A stretch of DNA of 64,000 nucleotides from an uncultured Bdellovibrionales bacterium (GTDB taxonomy: Bacteria > Bdellovibrionota > Bdellovibrionia > Bdellovibrionales > UBA1609), in assembly GCA_903833275.1 (NCBI GenBank), contig CAILEP010000020.1, positions 1 through 64,000 on the forward strand. Reading direction: 5' to 3'. The translations under genes and the position numbers were made by a program. Below the pieces are notes generated by a model, which did no database searches, was not told the DNA's origin, and worked only from the letters and a program-made list of their open reading frames with translations. Shown here one piece after another: positions 1 to 10,589 of the stretch (position 1 is its first letter; each line of letters opens with the position of its first letter).

Positions 1-1530
1 CAGCGATTAGTTCTAGAGGGGCAAAGGTGTGTAGGGGTTGTATCGATCGAGGGCACTGAGATTCGCGAAAGGTCTGTGGTTGTAACCACAGGCACTTTTA
101 TGAATGCAGTTATGCATTTTGGCCTTAAAAAAATTTCTGGCGGCCGGATCGGTGATAAAGCTACTTACGGAATATCTGATCAATTGAGAGATTTTGGTTT
201 TTCGGTGCGTCGGCTGAAGACGGGAACTCCGGCGAGAGCCGCGCGGTCTAGTATAAATTGGGCGGCGACCAAGCCGCAATCGGGTGACGAGCGGTTTATT
301 CCGTTTAGTGTGAGAAGTCCTAAAACCCCACCATTGCGCCAGATTGATTGTTATATCACCTACACCAATGAAAAAACTCACGAGATTATTCGACGTAACT
401 TAGACAAGTCGCCGATGTATTGTGGGGTTATAGAGGGCGTAGGCCCGCGATATTGCCCAAGCATCGAAGATAAAATTACGAGGTTTGCTGATAAGGGAAG
501 ACATCAGAGTTTTCTCGAGCCCGAGGGGCTTGAGAATGAGCTTGTCTATATTCAAGGGATGTCGACGAGTTTGCCCGAAGATGTACAGCTCGAGTTTTTG
601 CAGACAATGCCTGGTCTCGAAAATGTTAAGTTGGTTCGGCCGGGCTATGCGGTTGAATATGATTTCGTAGAACCCACCCAGCTATGGGCGACGCTTGAGA
701 CTAAGGCTATTTCGGGTCTTTTTTTGGCGGGCCAGGTTAATGGCACGAGTGGTTACGAAGAGGCAGCAGCCCAAGGCTTGATGGCCGGTACAAATGCAGC
801 GCTTTCAGCAGCGGGCTCCGAGCCTTTTATTTTACGGCGTGACCAAGCTTATATTGGCGTTCTTATTGATGACTTGGTTACAAAGGGCACTCGCGAGCCT
901 TACCGAATGATGACCTCTCGGGCGGAGCATCGTCTGGTTTTGCGCGAGGATAATGTGCTTGAGCGACTTGCCGAATTGACCATTGGTCGAGGCCTTGTGG
1001 GTACCGATATTTCAAGGATTTACAGGAGAATTTTGGACGCAAGAGAAAGAGTTCGCGGTTTACTGCGAGGCAATCAAGTTGTGCCGAACGCTGAGACTCA
1101 ATCTAGGTTGGCCGAATTGGGCACTCCAGTATTGCAAAAGCCGCAGACTCTCGAAGAGTTACTGCGTCGCAATGAAATTGCTAGTCGTGATCTTTTTCAG
1201 TTTTGCGCCGAATTGGAATCTGATTTTGACGAGATTTTGGAGCCGGTTGAAATCGATATTAAATACGCGGGTTATATTGAGCGGCAGCTTGAATATATTC
1301 GGCAGGCCAAAGATATGGATGGAGTTGCGCTTGCGAGAGATTTTGATTATTCGTCGGTGAGTGGTCTTTCGAACGAAGAAAAAGAAAAATTATCGAAGAT
1401 TCAACCGCTCAACTTGGGTCAGGCTCAACGGATTAGTGGTATCAATCCAAGTGCCTTACAAGCTATAATGGTTTCTTTGAGGTCAAATGACAGACAGCGG
1501 AAATCATCGACGCAAGCCATCCGAAATTAA
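1..1530 (+). CDS. mnmG: tRNA uridine-5-carboxymethylaminomethyl modification enzyme MnmG (GidA), 5' end missing
   Basis: The reading frame is open from base 1, so the N-terminal FAD-binding part lies outside the window. MnmG works with MnmE to modify the wobble uridine (U34) of certain tRNAs, using FAD and methylene-tetrahydrofolate. Visible family features are TTGTFMN near the start of the fragment, [34 protein letters not shown] (FAD-binding end) and the MnmE-binding C-terminal helical domain ending [15 protein letters not shown]. The stop lies inside rsmG, a 44-bp overlap. The mnmG-rsmG-parAB order is the usual origin-proximal arrangement. Confidence 0.96.
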   Translation, partial: QRLVLEGQRCVGVVSIEGTEIRERSVVVTTGTFMNAVMHFGLKKISGGRIGDKATYGISDQLRDFGFSVRRLKTGTPARAARSSINWAATKPQSGDERFIPFSVRSPKTPPLRQIDCYITYTNEKTHEIIRRNLDKSPMYCGVIEGVGPRYCPSIEDKITRFADKGRHQSFLEPEGLENELVYIQGMSTSLPEDVQLEFLQTMPGLENVKLVRPGYAVEYDFVEPTQLWATLETKAISGLFLAGQVNGTSGYEEAAAQGLMAGTNAALSAAGSEPFILRRDQAYIGVLIDDLVTKGTREPYRMMTSRAEHRLVLREDNVLERLAELTIGRGLVGTDISRIYRRILDARERVRGLLRGNQVVPNAETQSRLAELGTPVLQKPQTLEELLRRNEIASRDLFQFCAELESDFDEILEPVEIDIKYAGYIERQLEYIRQAKDMDGVALARDFDYSSVSGLSNEEKEKLSKIQPLNLGQAQRISGINPSALQAIMVSLRSNDRQRKSSTQAIRN

Positions 1531-2176
1531 AGCAAAAGCTGAGGCCAGCCATTTCTGGCGCATCCCTGAGTGGTTTCCTGAAATAAACGAAGCGAATCTG
1601 GCGAAATTGAAAATTTATCAGGATGATCTGATTTTATTTAATGCGCGCATGAGTTTAATTTCGCCGCGCACGGAACAAGTGAGTGACTTTGTTCATATAG
1701 CAGATGGAATTTTGGGCTCTCACCTAGTGGCCTCGAATTTTAAAAGCAAAGAAATTTATGACTTTGGATCTGGCAACGGGGTTCCGGGCGTGATTTTTGC
1801 CCTGCTCTACCCGGCTCATACCGTTAGACTTGTTGAGGCAGACGGCCGTAAAATCGAATACTTAAAGCACTGCGTCGCAAAAATGGGATTAAAAAATTGC
1901 ATTGCTGTTCACGCGAGAATTGAGGATCTTGGCGAAGGCGTTGTATCGGGTATCGTTACTAGGGGCCTCGCATCGATTTCTAAGTCTTTGTTGCTAGCAA
2001 GAAGATGTTCGGCTATGGGTTGCCAATTTTTTCATTTCAAGGGTCAGGCGTGGTCGAAGGAGATTGCTGAAATCCCCTCTCAAATTTTGAGTTCTTGGGA
2101 CCTGAAGCATGTTGGGGATTATCGACTTCCTGACCATGGGCCACTCATGTCGATTATTCTTACCACTCGAAAATAG
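1487..2176 (+). CDS. rsmG: 16S rRNA (guanine-527-N7)-methyltransferase RsmG (GidB)
   Basis: A SAM-dependent methyltransferase of 229 residues that modifies G527 of 16S rRNA; loss gives low-level streptomycin resistance in many bacteria. The SAM-binding loop reads [10 protein letters not shown], followed by [14 protein letters not shown], both typical of RsmG. The ATG has a GAGG four bases upstream, inside the end of mnmG, so the two are translationally overlapping. The N-terminal ~20 residues are basic and extend beyond the usual family start; a later start is possible but none has a clearly better ribosome site. Confidence 0.93.
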   Translation: MTDSGNHRRKPSEIKAKAEASHFWRIPEWFPEINEANLAKLKIYQDDLILFNARMSLISPRTEQVSDFVHIADGILGSHLVASNFKSKEIYDFGSGNGVPGVIFALLYPAHTVRLVEADGRKIEYLKHCVAKMGLKNCIAVHARIEDLGEGVVSGIVTRGLASISKSLLLARRCSAMGCQFFHFKGQAWSKEIAEIPSQILSSWDLKHVGDYRLPDHGPLMSIILTTRK

Positions 2177-2181
2177 TAGAG

Positions 2182-2203
2182 AATTGTTCTACGTAGAACA
2201 ATT
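2182..2203. promoter_or_regulatory. parS: parS-like centromere palindrome, site 1
   Basis: A perfect 22-bp palindrome whose 16-bp core is TGTTCTACGTAGAACA (2185-2200). The widespread parS consensus is TGTTTCACGTGAAACA or TGTTCCACGTGGAACA. This core keeps GTT, ACGT and AAC and differs symmetrically from the second form by C-to-T and G-to-A beside the centre. It begins 5 bp after the rsmG stop and about 700 bp before parA. ParB binding is inferred from similarity and position. Confidence 0.72.
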
Positions 2204-2216
2204 GAGGAGTTGCCCA

Positions 2217-2792
2217 TTAATTGTGGTGGATGCCTTCTTTTGTCCCGCCATGAGTGGCGGACGGCGGCGCGGCCGGCCCCTCGGCGCCCTCGCCAGCTTT
2301 TTCGGCAGGTTTGCTTTCGGGCCCCTCTGGAACTGCCGCCTTCGAGAATTTCGGCACGCGGTCTGACCAGTTTTTAGAGGCTTGAGACATTTTTTTATTT
2401 AATTGATATGCTGAAGCCTCTTTCGGATCCGGCCACGGCTGATCGGCCGCAAAGGCTATTTTATAGGCGCGTCGAGTTTCAACCTTTCTGCGTTCAGTGC
2501 GTATTTCAAAAAATTCGACAGCTTGATTCAATCTCGTGAGCTTATCCTCTTCTTTTTGGATATTTTCTTCGGCATTGCGGCGTTCAATTGTTCGCGTTTG
2601 GGTTTTCACCAATGTCTTTCGAAAACCGTCGAGGGCCTTCTCCGATTCTTCTTTGGCAACCTTTGCCGCGACAAGGTCTTTAGCCAAATCAAGATAGACG
2701 GGGTCCATAATCTCCGGGTTGGGCTCCTCTTTACGGCAGCCCAAAACCAGAAAAGACATAAGTATGACTAAGCAGACTATTCGAATATTCAT
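2217..2792 (-). CDS. Small coiled-coil lipoprotein of unknown function
   Basis: A protein of 191 residues when started at the ATG giving MNIRIVCLVILMSF. The signal peptide ends in the lipobox LVLGC, so it should be a lipoprotein. The middle (about residues 45-120) is charged and heptad-like, rich in K/E/R, probably coiled coil; the end is rich in P, A, E and G. I do not recognise a family. A longer reading from 2840 would run through the parS-like site and put charged residues before the signal peptide, so I reject it. The gene is oriented against rsmG and parA, between them, and parS-like site 2 lies 2 bp upstream of its start codon. Confidence 0.72.
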   Translation of the reverse strand: MNIRIVCLVILMSFLVLGCRKEEPNPEIMDPVYLDLAKDLVAAKVAKEESEKALDGFRKTLVKTQTRTIERRNAEENIQKEEDKLTRLNQAVEFFEIRTERRKVETRRAYKIAFAADQPWPDPKEASAYQLNKKMSQASKNWSDRVPKFSKAAVPEGPESKPAEKAGEGAEGPAAPPSATHGGTKEGIHHN

Positions 2793-2794
2793 AA

Positions 2795-2810
2795 TGTTCC
2801 ACGTAGAACA
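2795..2810. promoter_or_regulatory. parS: parS-like centromere site 2
   Basis: TGTTCCACGTAGAACA. The half-sites match the known forms TGTTCCACGT and ACGTAGAACA, with one asymmetric position. It differs from site 1 at a single base and from TGTTCCACGTGGAACA also at a single base. It lies between the start codon of the reverse-strand lipoprotein gene and parA, so ParB loaded here could also affect that gene. Confidence 0.74.
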
Positions 2811-2911
2811 ATCGACAAAACTTGATGACAATATGAGCACTCTGAAAAAAATTCTTCTATTGAGACGAAAAATTAGCTAGAGTCATCCGATTGCCTCAAA
2901 AAGGAGTACTC

Positions 2912-3754
2912 GTGGCCAGAACAATCTGTGTTGCAAATCAAAAAGGTGGCGTCGGCAAGACGACGACGACGGTAAATCTTTCTGCGGCTCTTGCCCAATT
3001 GGGTAAGCGAGTTTTGATAGTGGATTTGGATCCACAGGGTAACGCTTCAAGCGGCCTCGGAATCAAAAAATATGAAAGCCAGGATGCAAATATTTACCAC
3101 GTGCTTGTTGGGCAAAAAACGATTAGTCAGGTTATCCAGAATACTCAAGTGCCTAATCTTCGAATTGCGACGGCAAACCCTGACCTAGTAGGGGCGGAAA
3201 TCGAACTTGTCGACATGCCGCGTCGTGAATATAGACTAAAGTCTGCCATCGACGAAGTCGCCGACCAATATGACTATATATTAATAGATTGCCCACCATC
3301 GCTAGGTCTTCTTACGGTCAATGCACTTTCAGCCGCAACGAGTTTTTTGGTGCCGCTTCAGTGCGAATACTATGCGCTTGAGGGACTTAGCCAATTGCTA
3401 AATACCGCAGGCATTATAAAGAAAAACCTTAACCCAACGCTCAAAATCGAGGGCATTGTGCTAACGATGTTCGATGCCAGAAATAACCTAAGCCACCAGG
3501 TTGTAAATGAAATCCAAAGCCACTTTGGCGACAAAGTTTTTTCAGCGATAATCCCGAGAAATGTTCGACTTAGCGAGGCTCCCAGTCACGGACAATCGAT
3601 TTTTTCGTATGATTCAAAATCAGTAGGCGCCAAAAAATATCAAGAACTGGCCGATGAATTAAATAAGCGGGTCACATTGGCGGCAAATGCGCCGGCCGCC
3701 TCAAGAGTAGAAGTCGGTAACGATGCCCAAGAACTTGGGGGCGCTCATGTCTGA
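2912..3754 (+). CDS. parA: Chromosome-partitioning ATPase ParA (Soj)
   Basis: A ParA/MinD-superfamily ATPase that moves ParB-parS complexes over the nucleoid. The deviant Walker A motif KGGVGKTT is at about residues 11-18, Walker A' reads VDLDPQGN, and Walker B reads YILIDCPPSLG. I chose the GTG at 2912 because AAGGAG (2901-2906) stands five bases before it; the upstream TTG at 2891 has no ribosome site. The product is 280 residues, the usual chromosomal ParA length, without an N-terminal HTH. It overlaps parB. Confidence 0.97.
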   Translation: MARTICVANQKGGVGKTTTTVNLSAALAQLGKRVLIVDLDPQGNASSGLGIKKYESQDANIYHVLVGQKTISQVIQNTQVPNLRIATANPDLVGAEIELVDMPRREYRLKSAIDEVADQYDYILIDCPPSLGLLTVNALSAATSFLVPLQCEYYALEGLSQLLNTAGIIKKNLNPTLKIEGIVLTMFDARNNLSHQVVNEIQSHFGDKVFSAIIPRNVRLSEAPSHGQSIFSYDSKSVGAKKYQELADELNKRVTLAANAPAASRVEVGNDAQELGGAHV

Positions 3755-4721
3755 AGAGATTTCTCCACTCAGAAAAATGCCGAAAAAAGGGCTTGGGCGC
3801 GGGCTTGGCAGTCTTCTCGGTGAGGCAAACTCGCTTGAGTCTGCCGAAAGAGCAACAACCATCAGCAGCGCGCCTGTTGTCTCGAAGGCGCCGGCCGTGG
3901 ATGCAAAGCCAACGGCGGATAAAAATAGAATTTGGAATATCGCAATCGAAAAAATTGCGCCGAATCGCGAGCAGCCGCGCCGTACTTTCGATCAGGGCCA
4001 CTTGATTGACCTGGCGAACTCAATTAAAGAAAAAGGCATTATGCTGCCAATCGTTGTGCGATTGGTGGGCGAAAGTAAATATGAAATAGTCGCGGGTGAA
4101 AGGCGGTGGCGGGCGGCCCAGATCGCCGGTCTGCACGATGTGCCAGTGATTATTAGAACAGCTGAAAATCAAGAGGCCCTTGAGCTCGCCTTGATAGAAA
4201 ATATACAAAGACAAAACCTAAACCCAATTGAAGAAGCAGAGGCCTATCAGCGGCTTGCAGAAAAGTACAGTCTCACTCAGCAAGCGATCGCCGACAAGGT
4301 TGGTAAAGACCGGGCAACGATCGCAAATCTTATGCGCCTTGTGGGGTTGCCTAACGAAGTGAAGCTTTTCTTAAAGTCGGGTGAATTGCAGCTTGGCCAG
4401 GCCAAACTTCTTCTGTCAGTGCCGGACAAAGAAAAGCAAATTCAGCTGGCTAAAAAAGTCGTGCAACTAAGGCTCAGCGTAAGGGCAACTGAAAAGCTAA
4501 TCGCGAATGCAACGGCGGAGAGGTCGTCAGACCTATTAGAAATTGAAACTAACGATAGCCACGCGCGCGAGGCAAGAATGCTAGCGGCAGAACTGCAAAA
4601 AATTGTCGGGACCAAAGTTGAAATTGATATTCATAATGAGAAAAGCAAAGTTTCATTTCAATTCTATTCAGTCCGAGAGCTAAATCAGTTTGTAGACAAG
4701 CTAAGGAAATCAACAAGATGA
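3747..4721 (+). CDS. parB: Chromosome-partitioning protein ParB (Spo0J)
   Basis: A CTP-dependent DNA clamp that loads at parS and spreads. Seen in order: the N-terminal ParA-contact peptide with LGRGLGSLLG, the CTP-binding motif GERRWRAAQIAG, ENIQRQNLNPIEEAEAY, a helix-turn-helix (LTQQAIADKVGKDRATI), and a C-terminal dimerisation domain. The ATG at 3747 follows GGGGGCG at suitable distance and overlaps parA by 8 bp; an ATG at 3723 (8 residues longer) and one at 3777 are alternatives. The stop overlaps the bactofilin start by 4 bp. Confidence 0.96.
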   Translation: MSEEISPLRKMPKKGLGRGLGSLLGEANSLESAERATTISSAPVVSKAPAVDAKPTADKNRIWNIAIEKIAPNREQPRRTFDQGHLIDLANSIKEKGIMLPIVVRLVGESKYEIVAGERRWRAAQIAGLHDVPVIIRTAENQEALELALIENIQRQNLNPIEEAEAYQRLAEKYSLTQQAIADKVGKDRATIANLMRLVGLPNEVKLFLKSGELQLGQAKLLLSVPDKEKQIQLAKKVVQLRLSVRATEKLIANATAERSSDLLEIETNDSHAREARMLAAELQKIVGTKVEIDIHNEKSKVSFQFYSVRELNQFVDKLRKSTR

Positions 4722-5092
4722 GCCAAGTCGAGTCATATAAGGGTCAAGCCGCCGAAATCGATGTCGCGCCGGGCCAGGTTACGGCACTGCTCGATCAAGG
4801 CTGCGCGTTTGACGGGCGCCTGACATTTGAAGGTACGGTTCGCATCGGCGGGCAATTTCGTGGTGAAATATTCACCAACGACACGCTGGTCGTGAACCCC
4901 GGAGCCAGAGTAGAGGCACAAATAGAGGCCGAAACTGTTATTATAAGTGGCGCCGTGCGCGGCAATATTTTTGCTAGACGCAAAGTTATAATGCATCCGC
5001 CAGCAACATTCACTGGAACGGTGACCACGCCAAGCTTACGGATCGACGAGGGTGTTGTTTTCGAGGGTGCCTCATACATGCCAAAAAGCTAA
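4718..5092 (+). CDS. Bactofilin (polymer-forming cytoskeletal protein)
   Basis: A bactofilin-domain protein of 124 residues that should assemble into nucleotide-independent filaments. The body shows the repeating short beta-helix pattern with Gly and hydrophobics (FEGTVRIGGQFRGEI, VNPGARVEAQI, VIISGAVRGNIFAR, LRIDEGVVFEG). It starts within the parB stop (ATGA), so it is translationally coupled to parAB. In Myxococcus, bactofilins position ParABS at the poles; a similar role here is inference. Short flanks are proline-poor and no membrane segment is present. Confidence 0.92.
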   Translation: MSQVESYKGQAAEIDVAPGQVTALLDQGCAFDGRLTFEGTVRIGGQFRGEIFTNDTLVVNPGARVEAQIEAETVIISGAVRGNIFARRKVIMHPPATFTGTVTTPSLRIDEGVVFEGASYMPKS

Positions 5093-5116
5093 CGCCACCG
5101 CGTAAACTGTTATTGC

Positions 5117-5144
5117 TTGACCACCGCTGAACTCTAGCGGTAAT
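5117..5144 (+). promoter_or_regulatory. Candidate promoter of the ATP synthase operon with an inverted repeat in the spacer
   Basis: TTGACC (5117-5122), 16 bases, then GGTAAT (5139-5144), 30 bp before the first atp start. The spacer holds the inverted repeat ACCGCT (5123-5128) / AGCGGT (5136-5141) with a 7-base gap. The hairpin has no T-run, so it is better read as a possible operator or mRNA-free palindrome than as a terminator for the bactofilin gene. Assignment is by consensus match only. Confidence 0.35.
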
Positions 5145-5174
5145 TCAAACTCAAAATCTGAAAGCTAGAGGAAG

Positions 5175-5630
5175 ATGGAAGCAGTTACAAACATCATTAA
5201 GTCCCTTGGTGTAAACGACACCATATGGATTCAACTTGCGCTCTTTGTTTTTGTATTCGTCATTTTGAGGACGTTTGTCTTCAAGCCATTTTTTAAGGCT
5301 CACGAGGGTCGTCATAATGCCACTCAAGGCAATGAAGAAGCGGCCGAAAAAATGCACGCCCAAACGCGCGAGCTCGAATCACTCTACCAAAGAAAAGCGC
5401 GTTCTCTCAATGCCGACGTTAAAGCGATTTATGACAAGGCCAGGCTCGAAGCAAATCTCGAACATGAAAAAATAATGGGTGAAGCAAAAGAAAAAGCCCG
5501 ACTTGCGCTCGACAAATATCGCAATCACATTCAAGAAGAATTTAATAAAGCTCGTGAAGATCTGATTAAAGAAGGCCCAGTTTTGGGTGCGGCAATAGCG
5601 GATAAATTACTCGCCGAAGAGGTGCGCTAA
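5175..5630 (+). CDS. F1Fo ATP synthase subunit b' (first b-type stator subunit)
   Basis: Peripheral-stalk subunit of 151 residues. One N-terminal membrane helix (about residues 18-38, IQLALFVFVFVILRTF VFKP region) is followed by a long charged amphipathic helix, as in all b subunits. GAGG lies just upstream of the ATG. It is followed directly by a second b-type gene, the b/b' pair common in organisms with heterodimeric stalks. Which of the two is formally b or b' cannot be decided by eye. Confidence 0.88.
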   Translation: MEAVTNIIKSLGVNDTIWIQLALFVFVFVILRTFVFKPFFKAHEGRHNATQGNEEAAEKMHAQTRELESLYQRKARSLNADVKAIYDKARLEANLEHEKIMGEAKEKARLALDKYRNHIQEEFNKAREDLIKEGPVLGAAIADKLLAEEVR

Positions 5631-6130
5631 TGCATGAACATGTAGAGATCCCTTGGTCGCAGTTATTAATCCCACAATTTTTTAATTTCGCACTATTTTT
5701 GGTGGCGCTGATCTATATTTTAAGAAAGCCCCTTAAAGAGCATTTTTCAGGTCGTTTGGCTCAATTCGAGTCTCATAGAAAAAAAGCAGAGCAAACAAAG
5801 GCTGAGGCCGAACGAAAACACTACGATGTTGAAGTTCAACTGCGCCAACTTGATCAAAATGCCCAAAAATCTGTTACAGAAGCCGAAGCAGAGGCTGAAG
5901 TTTTGCGAACTAAAATAGTTCGAGAAGCGCACGATGCGGCAAAAAGAGCGGGCGAAGATGTAGAGGCATTGGCTGCGTTTGAATTTCAACGCGCACTTGC
6001 GACGTTGCGAACTCAAATCGTGAACACTTCAGTGATTGAGGCCGAAGGCTCGCTTATGAAAAAAATGGATACCCCGATTAAAAGCCGACTTAATGACGAA
6101 TTTACTCGCAAACTTCAGGCGGCCAAATGA
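5630..6130 (+). CDS. atpF: F1Fo ATP synthase subunit b
   Basis: Second stator subunit, 166 residues: a short N-terminus, one membrane helix (about residues 13-31, ending YILRKPLKEHF), then a long Ala/Glu/Lys-rich coiled coil. The start overlaps the stop of the preceding b-type gene (TAATG arrangement), and the stop overlaps the atpH start (ATGA), so all three are coupled. Together with b' it would form a heterodimeric peripheral stalk connecting subunit a to delta. Confidence 0.9.
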   Translation: MHEHVEIPWSQLLIPQFFNFALFLVALIYILRKPLKEHFSGRLAQFESHRKKAEQTKAEAERKHYDVEVQLRQLDQNAQKSVTEAEAEAEVLRTKIVREAHDAAKRAGEDVEALAAFEFQRALATLRTQIVNTSVIEAEGSLMKKMDTPIKSRLNDEFTRKLQAAK

Positions 6131-6672
6131 TTTCTTCGGAAGTTGCAAATCGCTACGCCGCTGCATTATTTTCTCTCGCGAGCACCGCTGAAGAGCATTC
6201 GATTTTTTTACAAAGTCTCAAGCAATTGTCGGAGGCCTTTCACCAAGACAAGGCCGTGCTCGAATTTCTTAACTCTCCGCTGGTGCGTGCAGAAAAAAAA
6301 GAAGAAGCCCTGCAGGCCGCCCTCAAAAATCAAAACATTAACGTGAATGTATTAAATCTCGTTTTACTTTTGGCCAAAAAAGATCGTCTTTCAATTCTCT
6401 CACAAATTTCGACGGCTTATGAGCAAAAAGCCGATCAGGCCGCGCACATTAAGCGAGGCACCGTACGTTCTGCATCGATTCTAAACGACAAGCAGAAAAC
6501 TGATATTCAGAAAATTATTGAAACCTACACGAAAAATAAAGTTGTGTTGGCCTATCAAGAAGACGTCTCTTTACTTGGTGGTTTAACCGCCCAAGTAGGC
6601 AGCTTAACTTTCGACGACAGCCTTTTTGCCCATCTTAAAAGAATTAAAGAAGACTTAAACAGGAGCCACTAA
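6127..6672 (+). CDS. atpH: F1Fo ATP synthase subunit delta
   Basis: A 181-residue delta/OSCP subunit that joins the stalk to the alpha3beta3 head. Family signals are VANRYAAALFSLA at the N-terminus and the C-terminal VSLLGGLTAQVGSLTFDDSL, matching the usual GG-hhhhhG-hhhD-S pattern. It overlaps atpF by four bases and is followed within three bases by atpA. Confidence 0.95.
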   Translation: MISSEVANRYAAALFSLASTAEEHSIFLQSLKQLSEAFHQDKAVLEFLNSPLVRAEKKEEALQAALKNQNINVNVLNLVLLLAKKDRLSILSQISTAYEQKADQAAHIKRGTVRSASILNDKQKTDIQKIIETYTKNKVVLAYQEDVSLLGGLTAQVGSLTFDDSLFAHLKRIKEDLNRSH

Positions 6673-6675
6673 AAT

Positions 6676-8202
6676 ATGAATATCTCGATTCGGGCTGATG
6701 AAATCAGTCGTGTACTGAAAGATCAGATCAAGAATTACGCTAAGTCACTCGAAGTAACTGAGTCAGGCACCGTTCTTTCGGTGGGCGATGGTGTTGCTAG
6801 GGTTTACGGCCTCGACAATGCAATGGCGGGCGAGCTTGTTGAATTCCCTGGTCAAGTTTACGGCATGGTCCTTAACCTTGAGCAAGATTCTGTCGGTGTG
6901 GTTATTTTGGGCGAAGATCGCGATATTAAAGAAGGCGATCTTGTTAAGCGCACCCAAAAAATTGTTCAAGTGCCAGCCGGCGAAGCGGTTATTGGCCGCG
7001 TACTTGATGCTCTTGGAAATCCGATTGATGGCAAAGGTCCGATAGCAGCAAAAGAATATAGAACTGTTGATGTAAAGGCGCCCGGGATTATCAAAAGATT
7101 TCCGGTTCATGAGCCTCTTCAAACCGGCATAAAAGCAATCGATTCGATGATCCCGATTGGCCGTGGCCAACGAGAATTGATCATCGGCGATCGTCAGACG
7201 GGTAAGACAGCAATTGCAATCGACACGATAATTAATCAGGGCGATCAAAACGTACACTGTTTCTACGTCGCTATTGGACAAAAGAAATCAACTGTTGCGC
7301 TCGTGGTAGAGAAGCTTCGTCAAGCTGGCGCCATGAAATACACGACGGTTATTTCAGCATCGGCATCTGATCCAGCGCCTTTGCAGTTTTTGGCTCCATT
7401 CACTGGCTGCGCAATGGCTGAATATTTTCGCGACAATGGCAAGCATGCGCTCATTATATATGATGATTTAACTAAACAGGCCCAGGCCTATCGACAATTA
7501 TCGCTTTTGCTTCGCCGACCGCCAGGTCGAGAAGCCTTTCCGGGCGATGTGTTCTATCTACACTCGCGATTACTTGAGCGCGCGGCGAAAATGTCTCCTG
7601 AGATGGGCGGCGGGTCGTTGACAGCACTCCCGATTATCGAAACACAGGCTGGAGATATCGCGGCTTACATTCCGACAAATGTGATTTCGATCACGGATGG
7701 TCAAATTTTCTTGGTTGCGGATCTCTTCTATAAAGGTATTCGTCCAGCGGTTGATGTGGGTAAATCAGTTTCTCGAGTGGGTGGTGCGGCCCAGATTAAA
7801 GCCATGAAACAAGTGGCTGGTACGTTGAAACTTGAGCTTGCGCAGTTCAGAGAGCTTGAGGCTTTTTCTGCGTTTGCTTCAGATCTTGATGCCGCTACAA
7901 AGGCACAGCTTGCGAGAGGGCGTCGACTTGTTGAGATTCTTAAACAACCGCAATACACACCGGTTAAGGTTGAGAACCAAGTTGTAATGATTTTTGCTGC
8001 AACAAATGGCTACCTGGATTCAATCCCGGAGACAGATGTTCTTCGTTATGAAAAAGAATTGATGGAATACATGCCGCAGAAATACAAAGCAGTTGTGGCC
8101 CGTATTGTTGATGACAAAGCGATCAAAGACGACACGAAGGCCTCACTAAAAGCGGCCCTCGAAGATTTCAAAACTGTATTTAAGGCTTCAAACGAAGCTT
8201 AA
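6676..8202 (+). CDS. atpA: F1Fo ATP synthase subunit alpha
   Basis: Non-catalytic nucleotide-binding subunit, 508 residues, normal length. The P-loop GDRQTGKT is at residues 171-178. Other marks are the family signature near [20 protein letters not shown] and the C-terminal helical bundle. GGAG stands eight bases before the ATG. Expressed with the other F1 genes on either side. Confidence 0.98.
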   Translation: MNISIRADEISRVLKDQIKNYAKSLEVTESGTVLSVGDGVARVYGLDNAMAGELVEFPGQVYGMVLNLEQDSVGVVILGEDRDIKEGDLVKRTQKIVQVPAGEAVIGRVLDALGNPIDGKGPIAAKEYRTVDVKAPGIIKRFPVHEPLQTGIKAIDSMIPIGRGQRELIIGDRQTGKTAIAIDTIINQGDQNVHCFYVAIGQKKSTVALVVEKLRQAGAMKYTTVISASASDPAPLQFLAPFTGCAMAEYFRDNGKHALIIYDDLTKQAQAYRQLSLLLRRPPGREAFPGDVFYLHSRLLERAAKMSPEMGGGSLTALPIIETQAGDIAAYIPTNVISITDGQIFLVADLFYKGIRPAVDVGKSVSRVGGAAQIKAMKQVAGTLKLELAQFRELEAFSAFASDLDAATKAQLARGRRLVEILKQPQYTPVKVENQVVMIFAATNGYLDSIPETDVLRYEKELMEYMPQKYKAVVARIVDDKAIKDDTKASLKAALEDFKTVFKASNEA

Positions 8203-8240
8203 TTGCCTCACGACGCACAGGCGGTCGAAAAGGTTAAGGT

Positions 8241-9125
8241 ATGGCAAGTTTACGAGACATGCGTTCGCGAATAGCGAGCGTCAAAAATACGCAGCAGATT
8301 ACGCGAGCCATGAAAATGGTCTCGGCCGCGAAGCTGCGTCGAGCGCAAGAACAAATTGTGAATATGCGCCCGTATGCCAACCGAATTATGAAAATCATTG
8401 CAAATGTCGCAACGACACAGCGAGTGGAACATGCTCTTTTGCAAACGCCAGCGACGAACAAGCGGTTGTTGCTCGTCGTGCTTACATCGGACCGCGGACT
8501 TTGCGGCGGCTTCAACAATTCAGTCTGTCGATTTCTTGAAAAATATTTGAAGACTGAGCGTGAGAAATTCGAAAAAGTCGACTGCATATTTATCGGCAAA
8601 AAAGGCGCAGATTATTTTCGCAGACGTGGCATTGCGCCTCGCCAAGTCATTTTGAATCTAGCTCGGGAGATTTCTTATACGATGGCGGCGGATCTCGCAA
8701 AAACATGTATGCAAGAGTTTATGTCCGGCGATTACGACGAGGTTCGGTTTGTTTATAACGAATTTAAGTCGGCAATTTCGCAAAAACTTGTTGCCGAGAC
8801 AATTTTGCCTGTCGATGTGACGAAGTCGGAATTTCAATCGGGCGACAACCATGCTTTTCCATTCGCACAAGATCTGATTTTTGAACCGGCGCCGGAGCAA
8901 ATGATTGATCAACTTTTGGCGCAGCATTTTTCGGTACAGGTGTACCGTTGCATGGCAGAAAGCGTAGCGGCGGAACACGCGGCACGAATGTCATCAATGG
9001 AAAATGCGACAAAGAATGCGAAAGACATGATTTCAAAACTAACATTAACTTATAACAATTTGCGACAGGCTTCGATCACCCGAGAGCTAATAGAAATTTG
9101 CTCGGGCGCCGAAGCTATTCAATAG
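8241..9125 (+). CDS. atpG: F1Fo ATP synthase subunit gamma
   Basis: Central rotor shaft, 294 residues. The N-terminal coil MRSRIASVKNTQQITRAMKMV and the C-terminal coil MENATKNAKDMI...YNNLRQASITREL are the classic gamma signatures. TSDRGLCGGFNNS marks the start of the globular Rossmann-like domain. The spacing to atpA is 38 bp and to atpD 46 bp. Confidence 0.97.
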   Translation: MASLRDMRSRIASVKNTQQITRAMKMVSAAKLRRAQEQIVNMRPYANRIMKIIANVATTQRVEHALLQTPATNKRLLLVVLTSDRGLCGGFNNSVCRFLEKYLKTEREKFEKVDCIFIGKKGADYFRRRGIAPRQVILNLAREISYTMAADLAKTCMQEFMSGDYDEVRFVYNEFKSAISQKLVAETILPVDVTKSEFQSGDNHAFPFAQDLIFEPAPEQMIDQLLAQHFSVQVYRCMAESVAAEHAARMSSMENATKNAKDMISKLTLTYNNLRQASITRELIEICSGAEAIQ

Positions 9126-9144
9126 ATTTTAGAATTAACAGTGA

Positions 9145-10587
<1,443 letters not shown>

Positions 10588-10589
10588 TA

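Noticed and set aside
1487-1530. 44-bp overlap of mnmG and rsmG considered as a possible frameshift
   Set aside because: Both gene ends look complete: mnmG keeps its C-terminal helical domain and rsmG its ribosome site, so an ordinary overlap is enough.
2793-2911. Gap before parA examined as a possible replication origin
   Set aside because: No DnaA-box cluster or AT-rich unwinding element was seen; only the parS-like site stands out. The origin is more likely left of the window.
6763-7281. A 172-residue open frame antisense to atpA
   Set aside because: Lies wholly within a highly conserved gene; the translation has no recognisable domain and no ribosome site, so it is a shadow frame.
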